A stretch of 34,327 nt of DNA from Thermodesulfovibrionales bacterium. Lineage in GTDB: Bacteria; Nitrospirota; Thermodesulfovibrionia; Thermodesulfovibrionales; Dissulfurispiraceae. The notes below the pieces were generated by a model that saw only the letters and a program-made list of their open reading frames with translations, searched no databases and was not told where the DNA came from. Numbering within the stretch: position 1 is the first letter of the stretch; every line of letters starts with the position of its first letter. A program made the position numbers and the translations under genes. Shown here in pieces: positions 16,441-24,817 of this stretch. The stretch is taken from assembly GCA_026415415.1 (NCBI GenBank), contig JAOAHE010000015.1, positions 1 to 34,327 of the forward strand. The letters are read 5' to 3'.

Positions 16441-17958
16441 TTGAAAATAATTTCATATAAAATGCTCAATACTTTCAGTTTCATAGAAGACAAGATATAT
16501 CAATTGTTCATAGTAAGGCTTGATGGTGATAAGTTAGCTGACAATAGTTATAGAGACAAAATAATCTCTCTTGTTAAGAGAAAAGTGGGTGGTTTTCTAT
16601 TGTTTGGTGGTCAAAAATATGAAATAAAAGCTTTCATTGAAGAACTTCAGATGATGGCGCATATACCGCTTTTTATTGCTTCAGATATCGAAAGAGGGGT
16701 TGGACAACAAGTGAGGGGAATGACTGAGTTCCCTTGCTCTATGGCTATTGCATCGGCTATTAATCTGAATAAAAGGACGGATCTATCATTGTTAAGAAGA
16801 GCATTGATAGCTATCTCAAAAGAGGCAATATTTGTGGGAATTAATATGCCTCTTATCCCTGTGCTTGATATAAACGAAAACCCTAATAATCCCATTATTT
16901 GTACAAGGGCTTTTTCTGATATAAAAGAAAAGGTAAAAAAACTTGGTGCTTTTTTTATTAATATTATTCAGCAAGAAGGTCTGATTTGTTGTGCGAAACA
17001 TTTTCCAGGTCATGGTGACACAGATGTTGACTCCCATATATCCTTGCCTGTAATCCAGAAGTCATTAGGTAAGATGCTTACTCATGAGATAGAACCTTTT
17101 AAAATTGCGATAGAGCATGAAGTAGGAGCTATTATGGTTGGTCATTTGAGCATACCAGCTGTTGATCCTATGCCTGCCAGTATATCAAGAAAGATAATTA
17201 CAAATCTCTTAAGAAAAAGATTAAAGTTCAAAGGGCTTATAATGACTGATGCGTTAAATATGGATTCGCTTAAGAGCTTTAAAAATCTTTATACAAGTTG
17301 CCTTGAAGCTGGCGTTAATATTTTGTTACATCCAATGGATCTATCCTTGGCGATAGAGGAGATAAGAGATTCTTTAAAGGAAGGTGTTTTAAAAGAGTCT
17401 CTTATTGACAGGTCACTCTCTCTTATATTGGAAGCTAAAAAGAAGATCCCTTTTAAGACAAAAAAAATAGTAAATTTAAAAGGAAATATTAAAACTGCTA
17501 ATAAGATATTGGAGAGATCTATAACTTTAATAAAGCACACTGAAGGTTTATTGCCCATAGTCGAAAAAGAACAAGTAACTCTTCTCTTCGCTGGTGATAG
17601 AAGTTTTTATGAAAACTCTCCTTTAAGACAGTGGCTTAAGAATTCCTATCATGTTTTTGATAATTATTTAAACTCTATGGACATCATGATATTTGCTATT
17701 TTTACTAATGTATTAGGCTGGAAAGGCACATCGGGTATTGATATTGAAGAGATTAAGAGAATAAATGAGATAAGCAAGAACTCAAAAAAAACAATAATTA
17801 TCTCTTTTGGTTGTCCTTATGTATTAAGATATTTCAGGGATGCCCATGTTCTTATTGCTGTATATGGTACAGGTATTAATTATCAGCAAGCACTGATAAA
17901 ACTTATAGATATAGGTCCTGGCTCTTTTAAGGGCAAACTACCAATTAAACCTCTATGA
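16441..17958 (+). CDS. nagZ: Beta-N-acetylhexosaminidase, GH3 (NagZ-like)
   Basis: Removes N-acetylglucosamine from muropeptides during peptidoglycan recycling. The GH3 domain (about 10-330) has IASDIERGVGQQV, the NagZ signature KHFPGHGDTDVDSH (from Lys186) with the His that acts as acid/base, and MTDALNM where Asp270 is the expected nucleophile. At 505 residues it is longer than Escherichia NagZ (about 340) and carries an extra alpha/beta C-terminal domain (about 345-505), as in some Bacillus-type enzymes. No signal peptide is obvious, so it is probably cytoplasmic, matching import by AmpG. The start is uncertain: TTG at 16441, or ATG at 16462; neither has a good ribosome binding site. The stop overlaps ampG by four bases. 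Confidence 0.9.
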   Translation: MKIISYKMLNTFSFIEDKIYQLFIVRLDGDKLADNSYRDKIISLVKRKVGGFLLFGGQKYEIKAFIEELQMMAHIPLFIASDIERGVGQQVRGMTEFPCSMAIASAINLNKRTDLSLLRRALIAISKEAIFVGINMPLIPVLDINENPNNPIICTRAFSDIKEKVKKLGAFFINIIQQEGLICCAKHFPGHGDTDVDSHISLPVIQKSLGKMLTHEIEPFKIAIEHEVGAIMVGHLSIPAVDPMPASISRKIITNLLRKRLKFKGLIMTDALNMDSLKSFKNLYTSCLEAGVNILLHPMDLSLAIEEIRDSLKEGVLKESLIDRSLSLILEAKKKIPFKTKKIVNLKGNIKTANKILERSITLIKHTEGLLPIVEKEQVTLLFAGDRSFYENSPLRQWLKNSYHVFDNYLNSMDIMIFAIFTNVLGWKGTSGIDIEEIKRINEISKNSKKTIIISFGCPYVLRYFRDAHVLIAVYGTGINYQQALIKLIDIGPGSFKGKLPIKPL

Positions 17959-19223
17959 AAATTTTTAAAATATCCCCTTATATTAAGGTATATCTGAGCC
18001 GTCGTATCGCTGTAACAGCCTCTCTTGGTTTTTCCTCAGGTCTTCCTCTTGCTTTAACAGGTGGTACTTTACAAGCATGGATGGCTGTTGAGGGTGTTGA
18101 CATAACCACAATAGGAGTTTTTGCCCTTATTGGCTTACCCTATAGCCTTAAATTTTTATGGTCTCCATTTATGGATAGATATTCCATACCTTTGCTTGGT
18201 AGAAGGCGAGGGTGGATCCTTATATGTCAGATCTGCATAATGATTGCTTTAGGTATAATGTCTTTCTGCTCACCTCAGAAAGTACCATTTTTGTTAGCTC
18301 TAATTGCGGTATTTATTGCTTTTATATCGGCATCACAGGATATAGTAATAGATGCTTATAGAACCGATGTCCTCCGTGAAGAAGAAAGGGGTGCAGGAGC
18401 TGCGGTCTTTGTTTTTGGTTATCGAATAGCATTATTTTTCTCTGGGGCATTGGCTCTTATAATTTCTGAGTATATTAACTGGCATAACACCTATCTTTTG
18501 GTTGCCTCAGGTATGTTAATTGGTATAGTGAGTATCTTTATGGCTCCAGAACCAGATGTAAAGGCTGTGCCACCTAAGAGCCTTTCTGATGCAGTAGTTA
18601 ACCCCTTAAGAGACTTTTTTATCAGACCCAATGCTTTATTAATACTATTGTTGATAATCCTTTATAAACTTGGAGATGCCTATGCAGGCTCACTTACCAC
18701 AGCGTTTTTAATAAGAGGAGTCGGTTTTACCGTGGGTGATGTTGGGACTATAAATAAAGGGTTTGGTCTTATATGTGCAGTGATGGGCTCTTTCATTGGT
18801 GGTGCTTTGATGGTTAAGTTAGGTTTAATGAAGTCTTTGCTCTTTTTTGGGATACTTCAAGCTATATCAAACCTTTCTTTTATGTGGCTTGCTTTTGTTG
18901 GTAAAAGTTATGAGATGCTTATCTTTACTATAGCATTTGAGAACTTAAGTGGTGGAATGGGCACCTCTGCATTTGTTGCTTTATTAATGTCACTTTGTAA
19001 TAAAAGCTATAGTGCTACTCAGTATGCTTTGTTGTCCTCGCTTGCTGCAGTAGGACGTATAATTATCTCTCCTACTTCAGGTTTTTTAGTTGAGTCAGTT
19101 GGTTGGGCTAATTTCTTTTTAATAACTACCTTAGTTGCAACTCCGGCTTTAGTACTGCTGTGGCATATGAGGGAGGATATTAGAAAGTTAAGTTTAAAAT
19201 CATCTCAAGAGGGAAATAAATAG
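17955..19223 (+). CDS. ampG: AmpG-like muropeptide MFS permease
   Basis: Inner-membrane major facilitator that imports anhydro-muropeptides for recycling. The 422-residue protein is hydrophobic throughout with about 12 membrane segments and opens with the AmpG signature LGFSSGLPLALTGGTLQAWM, then PYSLKFLWSPFMDRY, ASQDIVIDAYRTDVL and ALLSSLAAVGR, all characteristic of AmpG. It overlaps the nagZ stop (ATGA), so import and cleavage of muropeptides are translationally coupled. Convergent with the GH46-like gene, eight bases apart. Confidence 0.93.
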   Translation: MKIFKISPYIKVYLSRRIAVTASLGFSSGLPLALTGGTLQAWMAVEGVDITTIGVFALIGLPYSLKFLWSPFMDRYSIPLLGRRRGWILICQICIMIALGIMSFCSPQKVPFLLALIAVFIAFISASQDIVIDAYRTDVLREEERGAGAAVFVFGYRIALFFSGALALIISEYINWHNTYLLVASGMLIGIVSIFMAPEPDVKAVPPKSLSDAVVNPLRDFFIRPNALLILLLIILYKLGDAYAGSLTTAFLIRGVGFTVGDVGTINKGFGLICAVMGSFIGGALMVKLGLMKSLLFFGILQAISNLSFMWLAFVGKSYEMLIFTIAFENLSGGMGTSAFVALLMSLCNKSYSATQYALLSSLAAVGRIIISPTSGFLVESVGWANFFLITTLVATPALVLLWHMREDIRKLSLKSSQEGNK

Positions 19224-19231
19224 GCTATTAT

Positions 19232-19909
19232 TTAGAAGACATTTACACCATTTGTGTTGATAGGTAGTATTTCTAAATACCAGTTGTCTTTCTCTATTTC
19301 ATTAAAGAAGGTTTGAGTGCGATAAATAGTTTTCCTAAGAAGTGTTCTTTCATGATATTTAAGCCACTGGCGTCTAATTTCAACATAGGATGTTATCCAC
19401 TTTTTTTCATTCCCACCTTTGGAAGGAGGGGACTCTCTAAATCTTTTTCTTAAAAACATAGGGACACCACCTGAGTGGACAAATGAGTCATAAACTACAA
19501 GTCCGCTTAAAGGCAACTCAAAACCATTTTTTTGAAGCCAGTTTAGAGCAGGTAGCCAGTATAACCCATCAAAGAATATATCTTGAGACTCTCTCATAGT
19601 TTGGTCTTCACGAGCAGCTTTAATAAGAAGATTTTTAAAGTTTTCATCATTGGATAAGGGTTGTTTGCCTATTTTCTCTAAATAGGGGACGAAATCATCA
19701 GCAAACTTTCCATTATTATCTATATATATCTCTATTAATTTTAAAAGATTACCTTGCTCAGTTGTCTGGCTTCTGCCATAAGTAATTTGATATGTACCAT
19801 TTATTCCGTCATCGTATATAACGAGTTTGTCATATTTGCCTTCAGGGACACCTGTTTCAAAAACATTAATAATTCTCTGAATTAAGTTCTTTTTATCAGC
19901 AATTAGCAT
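19232..19909 (-). CDS. GH46/chitosanase-like (lysozyme-fold) glycosidase
   Basis: A 225-residue protein resembling GH46 chitosanases and related lysozyme-like hydrolases. The N-terminal INVFETGVPEG places the candidate catalytic Glu18, followed by YDDGINGTYQITYGRSQTTEQ with the YGRxQTTxxG motif and a candidate second acid. The centre has FFDGLYWLPALNW and LVVYDSFVHSGGV, and the C-terminal RRQWLKYHERTLLRKTIYR is typical. There is no signal peptide, so export is unexplained. It sits back to back with nagZ-ampG, suggesting a role in cell-wall turnover rather than chitosan use, but substrate and location are not shown. Assignment is from motif memory. Confidence 0.6.
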   Translation of the reverse strand: MLIADKKNLIQRIINVFETGVPEGKYDKLVIYDDGINGTYQITYGRSQTTEQGNLLKLIEIYIDNNGKFADDFVPYLEKIGKQPLSNDENFKNLLIKAAREDQTMRESQDIFFDGLYWLPALNWLQKNGFELPLSGLVVYDSFVHSGGVPMFLRKRFRESPPSKGGNEKKWITSYVEIRRQWLKYHERTLLRKTIYRTQTFFNEIEKDNWYLEILPINTNGVNVF

Positions 19910-20073
19910 TTTATATGTGATTTGACGCTTTATTTAAAACAGAGCTTTCCTCTAATATTATTAATATAAAAATAATCTACAAATTGGTAGTTGTCAAGAG
20001 AAAGAATAAACATCTTTAAATCTTTTTAATTTTATTGATTTTTAGTAGTCTATTTCTTTATATTTTACAGATT

Positions 20074-20628
20074 ATGGATATAAAACAGAGGTTAATTGCG
20101 CTTATAAAGAGCCGTTCTTATCAATATAGCGAAGATAAACCTTTTAAGCTTTCCTCAGGAGGTTATAGTAATTACTATTTTAATTTAAAGAAAACTACCT
20201 ACTCACCTGAAGGGATATACCTTGTTGGTAAGATCCTTTTTGATAAGCTTAAAGAGCTCTCTTTAGAGATTGATGCTATCGGAGGCTTGACCTTAGGTGC
20301 TGACCCGATCGCTTTGGCTGTCGCGAGGCATTCTTATGACAGCAATCAACCTATCGAAGCATTTACCATACGAAAAGAACCTAAGGGCTACGGTACTGAA
20401 CTGCAGATAGAGGGTAACATTAAAAAGGGAGATAGAGTAGTTATCATAGATGACGTGATCACCACAGGGAGTTCGACTATCAAAGCAATTAAGGCTGCTG
20501 AAAGGTTTGGACTTGTTATAAAGGGAGTTATTGTGCTTTTAGATAGATGTGAGCAAAACGGCAGGCAAAATATTGAGTCCTTAGGCTACAAAGTGTATAG
20601 CATTTTGACAATAAAAGATTTTATGTAG
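20074..20628 (+). CDS. pyrE: Orotate phosphoribosyltransferase
   Basis: Transfers ribose-5-phosphate from PRPP to orotate, giving OMP. FKLSSGGYSNYYFNLKK is the N-terminal signature, GGLTLGADPIA follows, and VVIIDDVITTGSST is the PRPP-binding loop. From the ATG at 20074 it has 184 residues, the usual length. An in-frame TTG at 20035 would add 13 hydrophobic residues that the family lacks. No ribosome binding site is visible before 20074. It stands alone, convergent with proA. Confidence 0.93.
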   Translation: MDIKQRLIALIKSRSYQYSEDKPFKLSSGGYSNYYFNLKKTTYSPEGIYLVGKILFDKLKELSLEIDAIGGLTLGADPIALAVARHSYDSNQPIEAFTIRKEPKGYGTELQIEGNIKKGDRVVIIDDVITTGSSTIKAIKAAERFGLVIKGVIVLLDRCEQNGRQNIESLGYKVYSILTIKDFM

Positions 20629-20655
20629 TTAGACTCATATTGCCTGCCATTTTAA

Positions 20656-21912
20656 CTATTCCCTCAGCTGTCCGTTACCGAATACTATAAATTTTGTGCA
20701 AGTTAGCTCTTCAAGTCCCATTGGTCCTCTTGCATGAATTTTATCCGTTGATATGCCTATCTCAGCTCCTAAACCGAACTGAAAACCATCATTTAGGCGA
20801 GTGGAGGCGTTTACAAAGACAGCTGATGAGTCAACCTCTCTTATGAAGAGCATGGCTTTGCTGTAGTCTTGAGTAATTATTGAGTCTGAGTGTGATGAGC
20901 CATATTTTGCTATATGCTCCATAGCTTCGTTTAAGTCTTCTACGATTTTCACATTTAAGATTAAATCAAGATACTCTTTATAATAGTCATCATCATTAAC
21001 AGCCTCAATTCCTGGATATAGAGCTTGGGTCTTTAGGCATCCTTTTATTTGAACTCCACTGTCTTGAAATCTTTTAAGCATCTTGGGGAGGAACTCTTTG
21101 GCTATGGCTTTATCTACTAGTAGTGTTTCCATTGCATTACAAGTAGCTGGTCTTTGAACTTTTGCATTGTAAGATATCTCTTCTGCCATCTGTAAGTCTG
21201 CATCTTTGTCCACGAAAACATGGCAGACACCTTTGTAATGCTTAAGAACAGGTATTCTGGAATTTTCAGTTACCGTTCTTATTAAGCCTTCACCACCTCG
21301 GGGTATTATTAAGTCTATAATACCTTCAAGTTTTAGCATCTCCATGATAGCCTGTCTATCTGGTATATCTATGTAAGTAATAGCTCCTTCATGAATGCCT
21401 TCTTCTTGTGCTACTTTTCTTAATATTGAGACTATAGCTTTGTTGCTATTGATAGCTTCAGTTCCACCTCTTAAGATAACCGAGTTGCCTGCTTTAAGAC
21501 ATAAGCTCGTTGCATCTGCTGTAACATTTGGGCGGGCTTCGTATATGATGCCGATCACTCCTATTGGCACCCTCATCTTACCAACAAGCATGCCATTAGG
21601 TCTTCGTCTCATGTTAAGTATTTCTCCTACTGGATCAGGTAGTTGTGTGACTTCTATTAGACCGTCAGCCATCTCCTTTATCCTTTTATCGTTAAGAGTA
21701 AGTCTTTCTATAATGGGCTTTGAAAGACCTTTTTTCTCCGCCTGTTCAATATCCTTTTTGTTTTCTGTTAAAAGAATATTTTGTGAGTCAATAAGAGCTT
21801 GAGCCATTTTAATTAAGACCGTATTTTTTTGTTTTGATGAAGCTCGTGCAAGGCTTCTTGCTCCTTCTTTTGCTTCTTTAGCTTTTTGAAGAATATAATC
21901 TTTTAATTCCAT
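20656..21912 (-). CDS. proA: Gamma-glutamyl phosphate reductase
   Basis: Second step of proline synthesis: NADPH-dependent reduction of glutamyl-5-phosphate to the semialdehyde. The 418-residue aldehyde dehydrogenase-fold protein has VPIGVIGIIYEARPNVT, RGGTEAINSN and the catalytic Cys258 in QRPATCNAMETLLV. Full length, with no disruption. AGGAGG-like CTCC complement precedes the start. The partner gene proB is not in this window, so proA is separated from it. Confidence 0.96.
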   Translation of the reverse strand: MELKDYILQKAKEAKEGARSLARASSKQKNTVLIKMAQALIDSQNILLTENKKDIEQAEKKGLSKPIIERLTLNDKRIKEMADGLIEVTQLPDPVGEILNMRRRPNGMLVGKMRVPIGVIGIIYEARPNVTADATSLCLKAGNSVILRGGTEAINSNKAIVSILRKVAQEEGIHEGAITYIDIPDRQAIMEMLKLEGIIDLIIPRGGEGLIRTVTENSRIPVLKHYKGVCHVFVDKDADLQMAEEISYNAKVQRPATCNAMETLLVDKAIAKEFLPKMLKRFQDSGVQIKGCLKTQALYPGIEAVNDDDYYKEYLDLILNVKIVEDLNEAMEHIAKYGSSHSDSIITQDYSKAMLFIREVDSSAVFVNASTRLNDGFQFGLGAEIGISTDKIHARGPMGLEELTCTKFIVFGNGQLRE

Positions 21913-22309
21913 TGATACCTCCTAATTTTTTGTTGTTTTAGTACCTTGCTTCTATGAAAACTTGCCAATATAGATTAGCAAGTGTAAGATAAAAAAATTT
22001 AAGCTTAGTATTATAATATAGAGTTGGTGAAATAAAAAAAGTAAGCTTAGATCAATTAAGAGAAAAACTTCAAAAAGTATATTATGGTGCAGAGATTGGT
22101 TTATGTTTTTCTTTATAAAAAGATTCTTGTTTATGGTAAGTCATTAGAGAGGTTTAAAGAAAAACTGATTGCTTCTTTGATTTTAAGGTTTTAAAACTAA
22201 AGATTTCTTTAATAAAAAGCTTTTTATAAAATAGTAGTATTTAAATTTCAGATTAAAAAGATGCTTTCATGCTTAACAAATAAAATAAAAAAGTGGTAAT
22301 ATTAAGACT
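21913..22309. other. Gap between proA and the acylphosphatase gene, with possible gene remnant
   Basis: These 397 bases carry a small hairpin (ACTTGC at 21960-21965 pairing with GCAAGT at 21978-21983). Between about 22024 and 22235 broken plus-strand pieces look coding: VGEIKKVSLDQLREKLQKVY, then in another frame ILVYGKSLERFKEK. They may be remains of a small nucleotidyltransferase-type gene, but the evidence is weak. No intact gene is present. Confidence 0.35.
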
Positions 22310-22585
22310 ATGAAATATAGAGCACATCTCATAATTGAGGGGAAAGTTCAAGGTGTTTTTTTCAGAGCTTTTACAAAAGAGGTAGCAGATTCTTTGGGCT
22401 TAAAAGGTTGGGTGAGAAATCTTCCTAATAGAAAAGTGGAAGCTGTTTTTGAAGGAAATAAAGAAGACATAGAGACTGCAATCAGCAGGTGCTATATTGG
22501 TCCTCCAATGTCAATGGTTATAAATATAGATATTAGATGGGAAGATAAAGTTGAGGGATTTAGTGACTTTAGAATCAGATATTAG
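22310..22585 (+). CDS. Acylphosphatase
   Basis: Small cytosolic enzyme that hydrolyses acyl phosphates. The 91-residue protein has the signature VQGVFFR with catalytic Arg19, and GWVRNLPN with Asn37, then V.AVFEG. Full length. It overlaps the start of bioB by about 23 bases, so the two are probably translated from one message, although no functional link is known. Confidence 0.93.
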   Translation: MKYRAHLIIEGKVQGVFFRAFTKEVADSLGLKGWVRNLPNRKVEAVFEGNKEDIETAISRCYIGPPMSMVINIDIRWEDKVEGFSDFRIRY

Positions 22586-23567
22586 TTATAACCGTAGAAT
22601 TAATAAGCTCAAGGAAAGGATTCTATCAGGCAGTAAGATTACAAAAGAAGAAGCTTTTTTTATTGTTAACTCTCATAACTTAACCCTCTTAGATCTGTTT
22701 TCAGCTTCTAATAGTCTTCGCGCTAATTATTCAGCCGAGTTTATAGAGTTGTGTGCGATCATAAACGCTAAATCAGGGGCTTGTTCAGAAGACTGTAGCT
22801 ACTGTGCTCAATCTTCTAAGAATAAAGCAAAAGTTAACATATATCCTTTGATGAAAAGAGAGCTTATAGTGGAGAAAGCTCTTGAGGCAAAAGAGGGTGG
22901 AGTTAGTAGGTTTAGTATCGTTACAAGTGGAAAAAAGATTAATAGATATGAGCTTCAAGAGGTAGCTAAAGCTATTAAGGATATTCGTATATTAGGTCTT
23001 AAGCCTTGTGCTTCTTTGGGAATTTTAAGCCTTGATGAACTGATATTTTTGAAAGAAAGTGGACTTTATAGGTATCATCATAATATCGAGACATCAGAAA
23101 AATTTTATCCTAAGATCTGCACAACACATACTTATGCTGAAAGAGTAAAGACCATAGAGTTTGCTAAATCTATTGGCCTTTCTGTATGTTCAGGTGGAAT
23201 TTTTGGGATGGGTGAAAGTTGGGAAGACAGAATAGAGATGGCATTTGCATTAAAAGAGTTAAATGTAGATTCTGTTCCAATAAACTTTTTGATCCCGATC
23301 GAAGGAACACCTTTGTATGGCAGAGAACTGCTTCATCCCTTTGAGGCTCTAAAGGTAATAAGTCTTTTTAGGTTTATCTTGCCTGATAAGTCAATAAGAA
23401 TATGTGGTGGAAGGATGCAAGTTTTAAAAGAGTTTCACAGTCTTATTTTCATGGCTGGTGCAGACTCAGTAATGACAGGGAATTACCTTACCACAACGGG
23501 TGTCTCATATGAAAAGGATATAGCCTTAATTAGACTGCATGGTTTTATCCCTGAGGGCTTCAAGTAA
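22563..23567 (+). CDS. bioB: Biotin synthase
   Basis: Radical SAM enzyme inserting sulfur into dethiobiotin. The radical SAM cluster is in CSEDCSYCAQSSKN, and YRYHHNIETSEKFYPKICT, SVCSGGIFGMGESWEDR, VDSVPINFLIP and a C-terminal GGRMQVL plus GADSVMTGNYLTTTG match BioB (the conserved Arg of the auxiliary cluster is in GGR). I prefer GTG at 22563, with GAGGG five bases upstream, to a TTG at 22551; this gives 334 residues. Other bio genes are absent here. HydE was considered and rejected on the C-terminal motif. Confidence 0.92.
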   Translation: MTLESDISYNRRINKLKERILSGSKITKEEAFFIVNSHNLTLLDLFSASNSLRANYSAEFIELCAIINAKSGACSEDCSYCAQSSKNKAKVNIYPLMKRELIVEKALEAKEGGVSRFSIVTSGKKINRYELQEVAKAIKDIRILGLKPCASLGILSLDELIFLKESGLYRYHHNIETSEKFYPKICTTHTYAERVKTIEFAKSIGLSVCSGGIFGMGESWEDRIEMAFALKELNVDSVPINFLIPIEGTPLYGRELLHPFEALKVISLFRFILPDKSIRICGGRMQVLKEFHSLIFMAGADSVMTGNYLTTTGVSYEKDIALIRLHGFIPEGFK

Positions 23568-23575
23568 TAAGTGAT

Positions 23576-24250
23576 GTGGAAAAACTAATCATGAGGATCT
23601 TGATAGCTTGTGTTTTTTTCTTTGTTGTTTTATTAGCCTGTGAATATGCCTTTTCAGACTTTCAACTTTTAGTTTCAGGACTAAATAGCAAACATCCTCA
23701 GGAACGACTTAATGCGATTAATTCTTTGAAAACCATTGAGGATGAGAGAACTGTGGAACTCTTGGTTGAGCTTTTAAACAACAGGCAGGAAGACTGGCGA
23801 GTTCAATCAAGGGCTATTAAGTTACTTGGTGAGAGCAAAAACCCTAAATCCTTGAATATCTTACTTCAATATCTTGACGGAGTTTTTTTTAACTTTGAGT
23901 GTCCTTCGGTTAAGCTGAGTGCTGTTTTAGCCTTAGGTAATTTCAAAGATGAACCAAAGGTAGTAGATGCCCTTCTTAATAACCTCTACTATGATAATTT
24001 GTTAATAAAAGAGGCGGTAGTGCAGTCCCTTGGTGCTATAGCTAATAGAAAAGCAGTTCCTCATTTGATATCTTTACTACAAGAAAGTAGCTTTGCTATT
24101 AAATACGCTACAATTAAAGCATTAGATAAGATTGGCGATCCTCAAGTAATCCCCTATCTTAAAAGTTTTTTATCTTCAGAGAAAGATGTATTGTTAAGGA
24201 GAGAAGCTTTAAAGGTTATACGGAGTTTGGCTTTTAACCATGATAGATAA
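23576..24250 (+). CDS. Exported HEAT-repeat protein
   Basis: A 224-residue protein with an N-terminal hydrophobic signal (MRILIACVFFFVVLLACEYAFS). A cysteine in LLAC could be a non-standard lipobox, otherwise cleavage would follow AFS. The rest consists of about five HEAT/PBS-lyase-like repeats, each with a pattern such as A-..LG-..P-.V..L, for example AIKLLGESKNPKSLNILLQYL, and is likely to be an alpha-solenoid for protein binding in the periplasm. The start is GTG 23576 or ATG 23591; no ribosome binding site decides. It begins eight bases after bioB. Confidence 0.8.
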   Translation: MEKLIMRILIACVFFFVVLLACEYAFSDFQLLVSGLNSKHPQERLNAINSLKTIEDERTVELLVELLNNRQEDWRVQSRAIKLLGESKNPKSLNILLQYLDGVFFNFECPSVKLSAVLALGNFKDEPKVVDALLNNLYYDNLLIKEAVVQSLGAIANRKAVPHLISLLQESSFAIKYATIKALDKIGDPQVIPYLKSFLSSEKDVLLRREALKVIRSLAFNHDR

Positions 24251-24422
24251 TATCAAGGCAACTTTAAAGATCCTTTTTAGTTAAGAATTTAAGATAGCTC
24301 ATAATCCTTTCCAATAGTTTTATAGCAAAGGCATACTATAGGCATCTGGATATGGCTTCTTTATAATTAAAGCGATTATCTTAGCATAAAGTAGATGTTG
24401 ATAGATCTGTATTTGTAACTTT

Positions 24423-24438
24423 TTAGGTTATAACCTAA
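24423..24438. promoter_or_regulatory. 16-bp perfect palindrome upstream of liv
   Basis: TTAGGTTATAACCTAA is fully self-complementary. It lies about 340 bases before the predicted liv start site and about 170 after the HEAT-repeat gene, with no obvious gene of its own. A dimeric regulator site is possible; the regulator is unknown. Confidence 0.4.
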
Positions 24439-24761
24439 GTAGGGTTAGAAACCTTTTTTATAGCTAAGTTATAAGAGGATTTTATATATAGTAAATAGGG
24501 TTATGATATTTAAGGTAAATGTACATAATTTATCAAAATTTGACAGCATAAAGAGATATCTTTGGAACCATGAAGTTGAGGAAGATTAATTGGATTTTTT
24601 AATTAGTTAAGATAATTATTTTGAGAGTGCAGTTGATTATATAAAGATTATATAAAAGAGATTAAAATTCCTCTTTGAGTTCGTTAAGAAGCTTTTTTCT
24701 ATAGAAAATTTCGCCTTTTTTGCTTGATTTCAAGTAGATCTATCAAAAAATACATTTAAAT

Positions 24762-24770
24762 TGCTATAAT
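24762..24770 (+). promoter_or_regulatory. Extended -10 promoter candidate for livHMGF
   Basis: TGCTATAAT fits TGnTATAAT. The start would be near 24777, a leader of about 40 bases to livH. A -35 box is weak or missing. Confidence 0.5.
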
Positions 24771-24817
24771 TAAAAGTTTGTTAAGTTACTATATTATTTC
24801 TTTGAGGTATATTTAAA

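Larger units (their letters stand above)
24251..24817. other. Long gap upstream of the liv operon
   Basis: These 567 bases contain no convincing gene. They hold a 16-bp perfect palindrome at 24423-24438, a 28-codon ATG frame at 24503-24589 with no homologue known to me, and the liv promoter candidate near 24765. Faint coding-like stretches around 24600-24720 may be remains of a lost gene. A binding-protein gene (livK) would be expected here but is absent. Confidence 0.4.

Noticed and set aside
19214-19233. Weak AAATAA/TTATTT hairpin between ampG and the GH46-like gene
   Set aside because: All A-T pairs with a 6-bp stem; not distinguishable from AT-rich background.
22563-23567. HydE or another radical SAM enzyme instead of BioB
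   Set aside because: The C-terminal GGRMQVL and GADSVMTGNYLTTTG segments are those of biotin synthase.
24503-24589. 28-codon ATG frame in the liv upstream gap
   Set aside because: Too short, no ribosome binding site, no recognisable family; kept only as part of the gap description.
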